Assembly: GCA_003282445.1 (NCBI GenBank)
Contig: QBZE01000001.1
Location: 1-64,000 of the forward strand
Length of the DNA: 64,000 bases
DNA from: OCS155 cluster bacterium AG-333-G23
GTDB taxonomy: Bacteria > Actinomycetota > Acidimicrobiia > Actinomarinales > Actinomarinaceae
Reading direction: 5' to 3'
Below are positions 42,820 through 52,208 of this stretch, piece by piece. A program made the position numbers and the translations under genes. Below the pieces are notes generated by a model. The model did not search any database and had not been told where the DNA came from. It saw only the letters and a list, made by a program, of their open reading frames with translations. Within the stretch, counting starts at the first letter, position 1; each line of letters opens with the position of its first letter.

Positions 42820-43475
42820 TTTGACACCACGTTTATAACAATTCCTGAAACATTATCCTTTGGTTTCTGTAATAAAGCTTCACCCACCAAAGTGTCCGCA
42901 CTAACTCCTTCTTGTAGTCGTTTTTTTAGATATTCTTCACCAAGTTCATTGTAAAGACCATCAGTACATAAAAAGACAACATCACCCTCACTAAGTTGAA
43001 AATCAATTTTCTGTATATCGAGTTTTTCTTTTGTCCCAAGTGCTTGTTTTAAAACATTTTGATAGCCTGGAACATTTTGATCCTCAGTAAGCTTTACTAA
43101 GTTTCTGTCTGTAAGGATGTAGCACCTACTATCTCCAACATGACCTATTTCCATTAATCCATTTTCATCAATTATAATTCCAGTCATCGTTGTTCCCATA
43201 CCTTTGGAATCTAAGTTCGTGTCTTGATATTCAGTAATTTTAATGTTTGCATCTTGAATAATTTTTTTAATATTATTTTCAGCACTTTTCATAGTTGAGG
43301 TAGCAATTTTACTAGCTACTTCCCCCTTAGCGTGACCACCTAATCCATCACAGACAGCAGCCTTAAACGGTAGCGTATTATTACCACCAATTTCAGGATA
43401 AACAGCATCTTCATTTTTTTCCCTTTCGGGACCACATTCCGACCTAACAGACCATATAATCTTTAAATTTTTCAT
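42816..43475 (-). CDS. pstP: PP2C-family protein phosphatase
   Basis: Metal-dependent Ser/Thr phosphatase of 219 residues, the partner that reverses PknB action. It has GPEREKNEDAVY (about 15-26), VCDGLGGHAKGEVAS (about 38-52), the MGTTMTG strand, GHVGDSRCYIL, and LCTDGLYN (about 169), with the metal-binding Asp residues in place. It lacks the C-terminal membrane helix seen in mycobacterial PstP. First gene of the pstP-pknB-mutY run. Confidence 0.9.
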   Translation of the reverse strand: MKNLKIIWSVRSECGPEREKNEDAVYPEIGGNNTLPFKAAVCDGLGGHAKGEVASKIATSTMKSAENNIKKIIQDANIKITEYQDTNLDSKGMGTTMTGIIIDENGLMEIGHVGDSRCYILTDRNLVKLTEDQNVPGYQNVLKQALGTKEKLDIQKIDFQLSEGDVVFLCTDGLYNELGEEYLKKRLQEGVSADTLVGEALLQKPKDNVSGIVINVVSK

Positions 43476-43555
43476 TCATTAATAATCTTAGTTGTGAAAT
43501 ACATTTGTTTTCTTAGACTATATAAAGTAGAAAAAAATAGAAAAATTATTTTATT

Positions 43556-44545
43556 ATGAATGTTTTTAATAAGTTTATTAGAAGAGGTTTTACAGTAATA
43601 ATAAGTGTTGCCTTAGCTGTTTTTGGCATGCAGTTTTATGAAAACTATGTATATTCTGCAAATTTAAATTCCTTTCTTGAAGATGCGGCAGTAGTTTCAA
43701 CTTTGCATAAAGAGTCATCAGAAGAGTTTTCTTTGTTATTAGATTTTGATGAAATAAACAGAGAACAATTTGAGAGTACATTAAATAAAATTGTTGGCAA
43801 TGCTCAAGAAGCTTATAACTTATTAGCGAATATAAACGAAGACTTCTCAAGCAAAGAAAAAGATTTGTTAGAAATTTCAGTTACCTCATGGTTAAAAGGT
43901 TTAGAAACATTTCAAGTTTCAATGATCACATTAATCGATAGTCAATACTCACAAGAAATTGAAGAATCTATAGCAGATAGTATTGTTGATTTGTCTATTG
44001 GTGATAAGGCATACAAGGAATTCCTAGGTCTCATTTCACAAAAAGGAGAACTTGAAAATATATTTTTACCAGAACTTTACTCTATTGAATACACAGAGTT
44101 GGAATCTAGTGCGTACAGGTTTGCAGACACAATAGTAAGCAGAGCAAGACAAAGCTCTACGGGTTTATTTTTAAGAAAAGATTTAGCTATAACTGGTATA
44201 GATTTTCTTCCAAACCCAATCACTTTAACTGAAGAAGGACACAGTGTTCTGTTAAACGAACCAGTTGCTATTCAAATAGTTGTTGCAAATGAAGGAAATA
44301 TTGAAGAATTTGAAGTCGTTATTTTAATTTTAGTTTCTGACGAATATGGAGAAACAATATATGAGAAAAGAGCTAAAATTAATTCAATTAAATCATTAGA
44401 AAGTAGAAGCTATTTTACCGATCCAATAGATATTGAACCCGGTGTTTTACACGAATGGTTTATTAAAATTGAAGAGATAGAAAATGAAGAAGAACTTGAT
44501 GATAATTTATACACTACAACCGGCTTTATTCCGCCAGAAGGCTAA
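43556..44545 (+). CDS. Membrane-anchored extracytoplasmic protein, unknown
   Basis: A 329-residue protein I do not recognise. One N-terminal membrane helix (about 11-30) is followed by an acidic helical domain (about 35-200) and a beta-rich C-terminal domain (about 225-310, VLLNEPVAIQIVVANEGNIE) that resembles CARDB/DUF11-type adhesion-like modules. It is likely outside the membrane. Diverges from pstP and is four bases before serS. Confidence 0.6.
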   Translation: MNVFNKFIRRGFTVIISVALAVFGMQFYENYVYSANLNSFLEDAAVVSTLHKESSEEFSLLLDFDEINREQFESTLNKIVGNAQEAYNLLANINEDFSSKEKDLLEISVTSWLKGLETFQVSMITLIDSQYSQEIEESIADSIVDLSIGDKAYKEFLGLISQKGELENIFLPELYSIEYTELESSAYRFADTIVSRARQSSTGLFLRKDLAITGIDFLPNPITLTEEGHSVLLNEPVAIQIVVANEGNIEEFEVVILILVSDEYGETIYEKRAKINSIKSLESRSYFTDPIDIEPGVLHEWFIKIEEIENEEELDDNLYTTTGFIPPEG

Positions 44546-44549
44546 TTAA

Positions 44550-45800
44550 ATGTTAGATTCACAAATATTAAAGAATAACATCGAAGAATTTAATGAGAAT
44601 CTAAAAAAAAGAGATATTGATGTCGACACGAATCTTTTAATAAAACTTGACGAAAACAGGAGAAAAGCAAAATTTGAAGCTGAGCAAATAAGAGCTGAGC
44701 AAAATAAATTAGGTAAAGAGATTGCAAAAGCTGAAAATGAAGAAAAAGAAAATCTCTTGAAAAAAGCAGCAGATTTAAGTGAAAGCTTTAAGAGTTTATC
44801 CGAAAAGGCAGAAAAACAGGAAAAACTATTTTTAGACTTATGGATAAAAATTCCAAATATTGTCGACCCTTCTTCTCCAGTTGGCAAAACAGATCAAGAC
44901 AACAAAGAAATTAAAAAAGTTGGAGAAATAAAAGAGTATAAAAATGTTAGAGATCATTTAGAGATTGGGGAATCTCTAGGTTTAATAAATGTAGAGAAAG
45001 CATCTGAAGTCTCTGGTTCACGGTTTTCATATATTTTTGGTGATTTGGTAAAGATTGAATTTAATTTAGTTTCTTATGTGCTTGATAAGCTTTCAAATAA
45101 TGGATTTCTTCCGACAGTTCCACCCGTGTTAGTTAGAGAAAATGCTTTATTTGGTACAGGATTTTTTCCTGATGATGCAGAGCAAGTTTATGAGATACCA
45201 AATGATGAACTTTACCTAGTTGGTACATCTGAAGTTTCTTTAGCAGCATTACATGGAGAAGAAATACTTGAACATAAATCACTACCTATAAGATATGCTG
45301 GATTCTCAACATGTTTTCGAAGAGAAGCAGGGACATATGGAAAAGATACGACGGGAATATTTAGAGTACATCAGTTTGATAAAGTTGAAATGTTTTCTTT
45401 TTGTGATTCTGAAAACTCAAAAGAAGAACATAAGTATCTTTTATCACTAGAGGAAGAGATACTTCAAGATTTAGAAATACCATACAGAGTCGTTGACGTA
45501 TGTTCAGGGGACTTAGGTGCTTCTGCTTCTAAAAAATTTGATATAGAAGCATGGATACCAAGTCAAAATAATTATAGAGAAGTTACATCATGTTCAAATA
45601 CAACTGATTATCAGGCAAGAAGATTAAATATTAGAACAAAAAAAGAAAAAGAAACAGCATTAATTCATACTTTGAATGGAACAGCGTTAGCTGTTGGAAG
45701 AATATTAATAGCTCTAATCGAAAACAATCAACAAGAAGATGGATCTGTTATATTTTCTGATAGCCTATCTAAAATAATTGGAGTTCAAAGTTTAAGCTAA
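44550..45800 (+). CDS. serS: Seryl-tRNA synthetase
   Basis: Class II synthetase charging tRNA-Ser, 416 residues. The N-terminal coiled coil (about 28-105) recognises the long variable arm of tRNA-Ser; the catalytic core has the class II motifs PPVLVRENALFGTGFFPDD, YAGFSTCFRREAGTYGKDT and NGTALAVGRILIALIENNQ. Three tRNA-Ser genes lie about 1.1 kb downstream. Convergent with the LysE gene, overlapping it by nine bases. Confidence 0.96.
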   Translation: MLDSQILKNNIEEFNENLKKRDIDVDTNLLIKLDENRRKAKFEAEQIRAEQNKLGKEIAKAENEEKENLLKKAADLSESFKSLSEKAEKQEKLFLDLWIKIPNIVDPSSPVGKTDQDNKEIKKVGEIKEYKNVRDHLEIGESLGLINVEKASEVSGSRFSYIFGDLVKIEFNLVSYVLDKLSNNGFLPTVPPVLVRENALFGTGFFPDDAEQVYEIPNDELYLVGTSEVSLAALHGEEILEHKSLPIRYAGFSTCFRREAGTYGKDTTGIFRVHQFDKVEMFSFCDSENSKEEHKYLLSLEEEILQDLEIPYRVVDVCSGDLGASASKKFDIEAWIPSQNNYREVTSCSNTTDYQARRLNIRTKKEKETALIHTLNGTALAVGRILIALIENNQQEDGSVIFSDSLSKIIGVQSLS

Positions 45801-46343
45801 CAATAAGCTTGCTACCATACTTAGTCCTAAAATAATATAAACAATTCTTTCAAAAGTTGAGTTTTTCTGTAACCATCCTTGCATTGCCTCTCCAAGAATT
45901 AGCCATATGCCTACGCAAAAAGGCAGTACAGAAAAATATATCAGCGCTCCTTGTGTGCTCGTTATGTTAAAAGCAGTTAATCCTGAAATTGCCATAACAA
46001 GACCTTTTGGATTTACCCATTGAAACAAACAGCCTTGTATAAAAGTAAGGGGCTTCTGAAGACCAGCTTCATTTGTTGAAGACGTTTTTGTAGTAGCAAC
46101 TTTATAAGCGATGTATGTTATTACTGCATATCCAAAATATTGTAAATAATTAAAAATAATGTCTGGGATAAAGGACAATATAAAACCACCGATTAAAAAT
46201 AAAAAAGTAAAACCAAGCCAGATTCCTAAAAAGTGGGGAACAGATGCCTTTCTACCAAATTTTATTCCCGATGCCATTAACATTGAATTATTAGGACCAG
46301 GAGTTATTGCAGTAACAAATGCGAAAACAAAGAATTCAAACAC
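45792..46343 (-). CDS. LysE/RhtB-family exporter
   Basis: A 183-residue, six-helix amino acid exporter family protein. It has the N-terminal signature FAFVTAITPGPNNSMLMASG (about 6-25) and a central GLQKPLTFIQGCLFQWVNPKG. The exported substrate is not predictable. Diverges from tadA. Confidence 0.87.
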   Translation of the reverse strand: MFEFFVFAFVTAITPGPNNSMLMASGIKFGRKASVPHFLGIWLGFTFLFLIGGFILSFIPDIIFNYLQYFGYAVITYIAYKVATTKTSSTNEAGLQKPLTFIQGCLFQWVNPKGLVMAISGLTAFNITSTQGALIYFSVLPFCVGIWLILGEAMQGWLQKNSTFERIVYIILGLSMVASLLLA

Positions 46344-46374
46344 TATGCAAGTTTAATATTCAAAATGGAGTTAT

Positions 46375-46833
46375 ATGAAGTACGAATCTGATATAGCAAA
46401 AATGGAGGTTGCTTTAGAGCAAGCAAAGCTGGCATACAAGAATGATGAAATCCCTGTAGGCGCTGCATTGTTTAATAAAAATGATGAACTTGTAGTTTCA
46501 GATCATAATAGACGGGAGCTAGATCAAGACCCCACTAGCCATGCAGAAATTCTAGTTTTAAAAGCTGCATCAAAAATATATAAAACATGGAGACTTGAAG
46601 GGTCTACTTTAGTTGTTACTTTAGAGCCTGACCCAATGTGTGCTGGTGCAATTGTAAATGCAAGGGTAAAAAGATTAATTTATGGAGCTCCTAATGAAAA
46701 AGCTGGAGCGGCATGGACTTTATATAACATACCCCAAGATAAAAGGCTGAATCATTACACTGAGATTACCGATGGAATACTTAGGAAGGAGTCAGAAGAA
46801 TTATTAACTTCTTTCTTTGAGAACAAGAGGTAA
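46375..46833 (+). CDS. tadA: tRNA adenosine(34) deaminase TadA
   Basis: Converts A34 to inosine in tRNA-Arg(ACG), whose gene lies about 325 bases downstream. The 152-residue protein has the deaminase HAE motif (His56, Glu58) and EPDPMCAGAIVNARV, but the first zinc-binding Cys of the usual PCxMC motif is Asp86; only Cys89 remains. With His56 that leaves a His-Asp-Cys zinc site. Length and the rest of the sequence are normal. It could alternatively be a relative with a different nucleoside target. Confidence 0.86.
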   Translation: MKYESDIAKMEVALEQAKLAYKNDEIPVGAALFNKNDELVVSDHNRRELDQDPTSHAEILVLKAASKIYKTWRLEGSTLVVTLEPDPMCAGAIVNARVKRLIYGAPNEKAGAAWTLYNIPQDKRLNHYTEITDGILRKESEELLTSFFENKR

Positions 46834-46862
46834 CTAAAATAACATACTGAAATTTTTTTTTC

Positions 46863-46951
46863 GGAGGGATCGCATAGTCTGGCCTAGTGCGCACGCTTGG
46901 AAAGCGTGTAAGGGTTTATCCCCTTCGAGGGTTCGAATCCCTCTCCCTCCG
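46863..46951 (+). tRNA. tRNA-Ser (GGA)
   Basis: Class II tRNA of 89 bases with acceptor GGAGGGA/TCCCTCC, anticodon loop CTTGGAAA giving GGA, a long variable arm (AAGGGTTTATCCCCTT) and T loop TTCGAAT. First of three adjacent Ser tRNAs downstream of tadA. Confidence 0.95.
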
Positions 46952-46971
46952 CAAAAAAATAATACCTTTTA

Positions 46972-47057
46972 GGAGGGATGGCCGAGCGGACGAAGGCGAT
47001 AGTCTTGAAAACTATTGTATGTATTCCATACCGTGGGTTCGAATCCCACTCCCTCCG
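46972..47057 (+). tRNA. tRNA-Ser (TGA)
   Basis: Class II tRNA of 86 bases with acceptor GGAGGGA/TCCCTCC, anticodon stem-loop ATAGT-CTTGAAA-ACTAT giving TGA, a variable arm (GTATGTATTCCATAC) and T arm GTGGGTTCGAATCCCAC. Confidence 0.95.
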
Positions 47058-47064
47058 CAAGCTT

Positions 47065-47156
<92 letters not shown>

Positions 47157-47157
47157 A

Positions 47158-47231
47158 GCGCCTGTAGCTTAACTGGATAGAGCATCTGATTACGGATCAG
47201 AAGGTTGGGGGTTCGACTCCCTCCGGGCGCG
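47158..47231 (+). tRNA. tRNA-Arg (ACG)
   Basis: Tsp class I cloverleaf of 74 bases with acceptor GCGCCTG/CGGGCGC, anticodon loop TTACGGA giving ACG, and T arm GGGGGTTCGACTCCCTC. Its A34 is the standard target of TadA, encoded just upstream. Confidence 0.95.
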
Positions 47232-47240
47232 CTTATCTTA

Positions 47241-47900
47241 TTAGTAGCTCCAAAGAGGCTCTTCTAGATTCCAGTTCGGTGAATTTCCCCATTTGTTCAA
47301 ATAAGTAACTTCATCTACAGGGTTTCTTTCAGCAACACCCCACTTACCTAATGGATAGCCTGCAGTTATAACTGCATTAAGAGTCCAGCCCTTATCATCA
47401 GGAACACCTAATATCTCAAAAGCTTCTTTTTGTTTAAAAGACATAACTGTTGTTAAACAAGTTCCTATACCATGTGCTCTTCCAGCTAACATTAAACTCC
47501 AAATAGCAGGAAATATTGAAGAGCCAGTTGGATCATTCCTTGAAAAAACAAGAAAATGTGCAGGAACTTTATGAAAATTTTCTGCCAACCACCCTGCAGA
47601 TTTGCTTATTTTTATAACTTGATTCGCTTTTTTATCATCTCCAACTTCTGAGGCACCAAGATCGGGTTTTCCTCCGTAGAATTCTTTCATGTAATAATCC
47701 CAGGTCTCTCTATATACTTCACCTAATTGTCTTCTGGTCTCTTCATCAGTTACAACAAGAAATTTCCATCCTTGACGATTAGAGCCACTAGGTGCCCTTA
47801 TCGCAGCATCGACCATAGTTTTTATAATTTCTTCAGATATAGGGTCTTCTTTAACCCTTCGCATAGATCTTGTGGTATAAAGAGCTTCAAATACATCCAT
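47241..47900 (-). CDS. Nitroreductase-family flavoprotein
   Basis: FMN-dependent oxidoreductase of 219 residues. It has the N-terminal RSMRRVKEDP and AAIRAPSGSNRQGWKFLVV (about 33-51) that bind FMN phosphate, and LMLAGRAHGIGTCLTT (about 131-146) in the core. Substrate unknown; relatives reduce nitro compounds, quinones or enones. Convergent with the tRNA cluster and divergent from the enoyl-CoA hydratase gene. Confidence 0.85.
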   Translation of the reverse strand: MDVFEALYTTRSMRRVKEDPISEEIIKTMVDAAIRAPSGSNRQGWKFLVVTDEETRRQLGEVYRETWDYYMKEFYGGKPDLGASEVGDDKKANQVIKISKSAGWLAENFHKVPAHFLVFSRNDPTGSSIFPAIWSLMLAGRAHGIGTCLTTVMSFKQKEAFEILGVPDDKGWTLNAVITAGYPLGKWGVAERNPVDEVTYLNKWGNSPNWNLEEPLWSY

Positions 47901-47934
47901 TTTGTTATTTTAGTAAGATAGAATTTAGGTAAGC

Positions 47935-48750
47935 ATGGATAAAAAAATATTTTCAGAAATAAAAGACAACATAGGAATAGTTTGGCTAAACCGTCCAGAG
48001 AAAAAAAATGCATTAAATGATGAATTATGGTTTGGCTTGCCAGAATTAGTAAAAGAACTAGACGAAAACGAAGAAGTTCTAGTGATTATTTTGGCAGCAA
48101 AGGGGGATACTTTTTCAGCAGGTATAGATATAAATTTACTTGTAGAAGCTTTTGATCTAAATGAAGACCTAAGAACCAATGCGGAAGAAAGAATAGAAAT
48201 AATGGAAATAACAAAAAAATTTCAAGATGCATTTACCACAGTTGCAAAAACTAAAAAACCTACAATTGCAGCTATTCAGGGTTTTAGTATAGGGGGTGCA
48301 ACGAATTTGGTTGCATCATGTGATATTAGGCTCTCAACAAAAGATGCAAAATTTTCAATTGGTGAATCGAAACTAGGTTTAGTTGCAGATGTAGGGGCTT
48401 TACAAAGGATGCCAAAAATTATATCTAAAGGTTTACTGAGAGAACTTGCTTATACTGGAAAAACTTTTGGAGCAGAATATGCAAAAGAAATTGGTTTTGT
48501 TAATCATATTTATGAAACACATGAAGAATTAATAAACGGAGCAATGGATCTTGCTAAAGACATAGCTTCGAACTCACCACTAGTTATAAAAGGGGTGAAA
48601 ATGATGCTTGATAAAGGAGAAGAATTAACTGCAGATCAGTCTTTAGACTTAGTAAGAATGTGGAGCACTTCTTTCCTAACATCTGAAGACTTAAAAGAAG
48701 GAATTTTTGCCATGATGGAGAAAAGAGATCCTAAATTTAAGGGCAAGTAA
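47935..48750 (+). CDS. Enoyl-CoA hydratase/isomerase family protein
   Basis: Crotonase-fold protein of 271 residues acting on CoA thioesters. It shows VWLNRPEKKNALN (about 16-28), the oxyanion-hole segments AAKGDTFSAGID and IQGFSIGGATNLVASCDIRL, and a conserved GESKLGLVADVG in the active-site region with Glu/Asp. The exact reaction (hydratase, isomerase or other) cannot be told. No other fatty-acid oxidation genes are adjacent. Confidence 0.85.
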   Translation: MDKKIFSEIKDNIGIVWLNRPEKKNALNDELWFGLPELVKELDENEEVLVIILAAKGDTFSAGIDINLLVEAFDLNEDLRTNAEERIEIMEITKKFQDAFTTVAKTKKPTIAAIQGFSIGGATNLVASCDIRLSTKDAKFSIGESKLGLVADVGALQRMPKIISKGLLRELAYTGKTFGAEYAKEIGFVNHIYETHEELINGAMDLAKDIASNSPLVIKGVKMMLDKGEELTADQSLDLVRMWSTSFLTSEDLKEGIFAMMEKRDPKFKGK

Positions 48751-49728
48751 TTATAATTTACTAAATTCATTTAGAGCAAATCTATCAGTCATGCCTGCCA
48801 CATAATCAACAGCATTTTCCAAGTCTGTTTGATCAGCTTTATACTGCTCAGGAAGCAATTTTGGATTCTCAGTAAAATTTATAACAAGCTTTTCAACAAC
48901 TTCTCTAGCTTCCTTTCTTTCTTCCATTGTTTCTTTTCTTAAATAAACATTTTCAAACATAAAATCTCGCAATACATTCATGCATTCTAAAATTTCAGCA
49001 TCCATATTTATTCCTTTTGTATTTGATGCTTTAAAAACTCCAGATATTAAGTTGTTAATCCACTGTTTTCCTGGCGAGCCTAAAAGTTTTGTTATTTTTT
49101 TTGGGATATCATTTTCATCTAAAATGTTAGCCCTAATTGCATCTTCTACATCATGTGTTAAATAGGCTATTCTGTCTGCAAAACGACAAATCATAGCCTC
49201 AGGTGTTTCTGGAGTTTCTTCATATTTCCAGGGGTGAAATTTGATCCCATTTATTGTTTCATAAGAAAGATTCAAAGGTTCTATTTGTTTAAATATTTTT
49301 ACAGAATTTTCAGAATGACTCCATCCAGCATCTAACATCTCATCTAATACATCCTCTCCGGTATGGCCGAAAGGAGAGTGTCCAACATCATGACCTAAGC
49401 AAATTGCTTCAGTTAGATCAGGATTAAGACCTAGAGTTTTAGCTATAGATCTTCCGATTTGAGTAACTTGTAACGTATGAGTCATTCTTGTAATAAAATG
49501 ATCACCATCTGGGTTCATAAAAACTTGAGTCTTATGCTTTAGTCTTCGGAATGCTTTTGAATGAATAATTCTATCTCTATCTCTTTCAAAAATAGTTCTA
49601 AAAAGATCAGGTTCCTCTTCTACTTCTCTACCTTTTGAATTATTTGAAAAAGTTGCATTAGAAGATAAAGTAACTCTTTCGTTAGCTTCTCTCCAGTTAC
49701 GATCTCTTAATATAAAAGAATCATTCAC
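48751..49728 (-). CDS. dgt: Deoxyguanosinetriphosphate triphosphohydrolase-like protein
   Basis: HD-domain dNTP triphosphohydrolase of 325 residues that removes triphosphate from dGTP and adjusts nucleotide pools. It has FRRLKHKTQVFMNPDGDHF, the HD metal-site motifs RMTHTLQV and CLGHDVGHSPFGHTGE, and the AYLTHDVEDAI segment. It lies next to a 5'-nucleotidase-like gene on the same strand, which fits nucleotide salvage. Confidence 0.9.
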   Translation of the reverse strand: MNDSFILRDRNWREANERVTLSSNATFSNNSKGREVEEEPDLFRTIFERDRDRIIHSKAFRRLKHKTQVFMNPDGDHFITRMTHTLQVTQIGRSIAKTLGLNPDLTEAICLGHDVGHSPFGHTGEDVLDEMLDAGWSHSENSVKIFKQIEPLNLSYETINGIKFHPWKYEETPETPEAMICRFADRIAYLTHDVEDAIRANILDENDIPKKITKLLGSPGKQWINNLISGVFKASNTKGINMDAEILECMNVLRDFMFENVYLRKETMEERKEAREVVEKLVINFTENPKLLPEQYKADQTDLENAVDYVAGMTDRFALNEFSKL

Positions 49729-49744
49729 ATTTTAACCTTAAACA

Positions 49745-50290
49745 CTAAAAGCTATTTAATAAAGGGATTAATTGGTTCCAATTATGAATATCAAAAACAC
49801 CATCAATCGGCTTGTTGTAGCTTCTAACAAATCTAATTATTTTTTTATCAACAGTATTTTCTTTATAATTTTCTAATTGATATGGTGCATCATCTAGATA
49901 TACTTCACAATCAATAGTCCATTTGTCTTCAATAAAGTGAATTTCTTTAGTTGGAATTTTATTCTCTCCAAGCCACATTAAAGTATCATGAATAGACCAC
50001 CAAGGCTTAGATGAAATAATAACTATATCATGCCCAGATTTAGAAAGCTCATTAAGCGTTTCAACAGAATTTTCATAAACTTCTAAGTTTCTAAAAATTG
50101 ATGAGCCATTAATATCTTTTGCCCATTTCCAAAAATCTAAATCTTCTTTAAAGTGAGTTAAGGGTTCTGATAACCCCCAGCTTTTTATTTCATCTTCTAG
50201 TATTTTTTTACCAAACTCTTCTTCATAATGTTTTGTCCAGCCTTTAGTGAAGTTTGCAACAACTCCATCTAAATCTACTCCTATTCTCAT
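49745..50290 (-). CDS. 5'-nucleotidase-like HAD phosphatase
   Basis: HAD-superfamily phosphatase of 181 residues resembling NT5C deoxynucleotidases. The start MRIGVDLDGVVANF holds the catalytic Asp pair (DLDG), followed by IVIISSKPWW (motif II) and EVYLDDAPYQL (motif IV). ATG 50290 is chosen because it starts the catalytic strand; a longer frame adds an unrelated N terminus. Seventeen bases downstream of it is dgt. Confidence 0.78.
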   Translation of the reverse strand: MRIGVDLDGVVANFTKGWTKHYEEEFGKKILEDEIKSWGLSEPLTHFKEDLDFWKWAKDINGSSIFRNLEVYENSVETLNELSKSGHDIVIISSKPWWSIHDTLMWLGENKIPTKEIHFIEDKWTIDCEVYLDDAPYQLENYKENTVDKKIIRFVRSYNKPIDGVFDIHNWNQLIPLLNSF

Positions 50291-50349
50291 TTGACTAAGT
50301 TTAATTCTTAGGTGCACTATAGAGAAGGAACCTATTACCATTTAAGAAG

Positions 50350-51870
50350 ATGAAACAAGCACTTTATAGAAAATATAGACCAACAAAATTATCAGAATTG
50401 GTTGGGCAAGAAGAGGCTGTTTCATTGATTAATAACCAAATCGAGAATGAAAATCTTGGGCATGCATATCTTTTCTTAGGACCTAGAGGAGTTGGTAAAA
50501 CATCGTTGGCAAGAATTATTGCTTTACAGCTAGGTTGTGATCCAATTTTTGACATATCAGAAATTGATGCAGCATCACATAATAAAGTTGATGATATAAG
50601 AGAAATGAACGAAAGCGTAAACTTTATTGCAAGCAGCCCAGGAAAGAAAAGAGTTTTTATTTTAGATGAAGTTCACATGCTCTCTAACGCCGCTTCAAAC
50701 GCTTTTCTTAAGACCTTAGAAGAACCACCAGAACATATAATTTTTATACTTGCAACTACAGAACCAGAAAGGGTTTTAGAAACAATTAAAAGCAGGACCA
50801 CTCAGATCGTTTTTAAAAAGATAACGGAAGATGAAATCATTAAAACTTTAAAAAAGATAGGTAAAAAAGAAAAGATAGATTTAGATGTTGAAATTATAAA
50901 AATGATTGCAAATTCTTCTGATGGATCACTTAGAGATGCAATAAATCTTTTTGAACAAACCCACAACACATTTGGGCCAAAAGCTTCTATTGATGACTTG
51001 TTTAGTTTACTTGGCAAATTAAGCAGTAAAGACTTTGAAATAATAATTAATTCTGTAGAAACACAAGACACTGGTGCGGTTCTTACTGTAATAAGAGGAG
51101 CTTATGCAAAAGGGTTGCAACCCAATGATATCGTTGATTCTGTATCAGAATTTTTTAGAAATCTTTTTTATCTCAAATACTTACCTGATGACAAGAAGCT
51201 AAGTTCACTTACACCAAATTTAAAAAAACTCCTTGAGGAAGCCAATAAGAAAATACCTGCAAAGCAATTAGTTAGGATACTTGATTTAATAGATGAAATT
51301 AATACTGTTATTTCAACAACATCTTCTGCTCATTTAAAGTTGGAATTATTTATGATGAAAATAATAAAACCAGAGTTTGGTTCAGATGTAAAATCTATAG
51401 GATACAGAGTAGATCTTCTTGAAGGAAAATTAATTGCAGATGTAAAACCTAAAAAAGAGGAGAAGCCTGAACTTAAGGCTGAAGAAGAAAAAGTAGAAGC
51501 ACCTAAACCAAAAAAAAATATAAAGAAGAAAAATAAAGAATCATTAGAAAATTTTGACGTATATTGGCCAAAGATATTAGAAGAACTTAGAGAAAAGCTA
51601 TCTTCAAGAAAATTTTCCTATCTAACAGCTATAAGTCCAGAAGTTGAAAGTAATGGTACCTTAAACTTATTTGTAGATAAAGATAACGAATTTCTGTTAA
51701 AGGAGCTTGAAAAGTCACAAGAAGTAATTGACTTATTAATATCAGAAGTTGCAGAAAAAATGGGAATAGACGTAAATATAAAAATATTTTTAAGTGAAAA
51801 ATCTAAATCAGGAGATTCAAAAGGTTTAGATGCTGCTCAAGAAGTATTCGAAGTAGAAGATTTAAACTAA
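50350..51870 (+). CDS. dnaX: DNA polymerase III subunit gamma/tau
   Basis: Clamp-loader ATPase of 506 residues. It has ALYRKYRPTKLSELVGQEEAV at the start, Walker A GPRGVGKT (about 44-51), Walker B VFILDEVHML, the SRC-like LKTLEEPPEH and sensor motifs, then a lid and collar to about 360, a Lys/Glu-rich linker and a small C-terminal domain. The zinc module usually found after Walker A is deleted: QLGC runs almost directly into SEIDAASH. Convergent with the gene at 51867, overlapping by four bases. Confidence 0.93.
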   Translation: MKQALYRKYRPTKLSELVGQEEAVSLINNQIENENLGHAYLFLGPRGVGKTSLARIIALQLGCDPIFDISEIDAASHNKVDDIREMNESVNFIASSPGKKRVFILDEVHMLSNAASNAFLKTLEEPPEHIIFILATTEPERVLETIKSRTTQIVFKKITEDEIIKTLKKIGKKEKIDLDVEIIKMIANSSDGSLRDAINLFEQTHNTFGPKASIDDLFSLLGKLSSKDFEIIINSVETQDTGAVLTVIRGAYAKGLQPNDIVDSVSEFFRNLFYLKYLPDDKKLSSLTPNLKKLLEEANKKIPAKQLVRILDLIDEINTVISTTSSAHLKLELFMMKIIKPEFGSDVKSIGYRVDLLEGKLIADVKPKKEEKPELKAEEEKVEAPKPKKNIKKKNKESLENFDVYWPKILEELREKLSSRKFSYLTAISPEVESNGTLNLFVDKDNEFLLKELEKSQEVIDLLISEVAEKMGIDVNIKIFLSEKSKSGDSKGLDAAQEVFEVEDLN

Positions 51871-52208
51871 TTATCTTTTAGATTTAATTCGCTTAAAGCC
51901 ATAGTAATTCTTCTAGAACCCTGGTTTTGTGCACTTTTACAAAGTTCTATGAAACTTCTTAATTCACCAGTTCTAAATTTTTTAAGTTCATCACCGGTAG
52001 CAATAGAACCATTTCTTTCTCTTTCAAGCAGCTTAATTTCTATTTCTTTAGCTCTTGCTAAGTAAGTACTGCTAACTTCAAATAGTGTATCAACTCCATC
52101 AGAAATAGGAGGATTTATATGACCCATAAGAACATTTATATATTCATCTATTTCTTGATGAAGGTCTTTAGCATCAGACAATCCTTTTTTAAGTGGAAAT
52201 TTCTGCAC
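51867..52208 (-). CDS. Hypothetical helical protein
   Basis: A 113-residue mostly helical protein that I do not recognise; it includes IDEYINVLMGHINPPIS and LLERERNGSIATGDELKKFRTGEL. No signal or membrane helix. It sits between dnaX (convergent) and murJ, sharing one base with the murJ stop region and directly following that gene on the minus strand. Confidence 0.55.
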   Translation of the reverse strand: MQKFPLKKGLSDAKDLHQEIDEYINVLMGHINPPISDGVDTLFEVSSTYLARAKEIEIKLLERERNGSIATGDELKKFRTGELRSFIELCKSAQNQGSRRITMALSELNLKDN

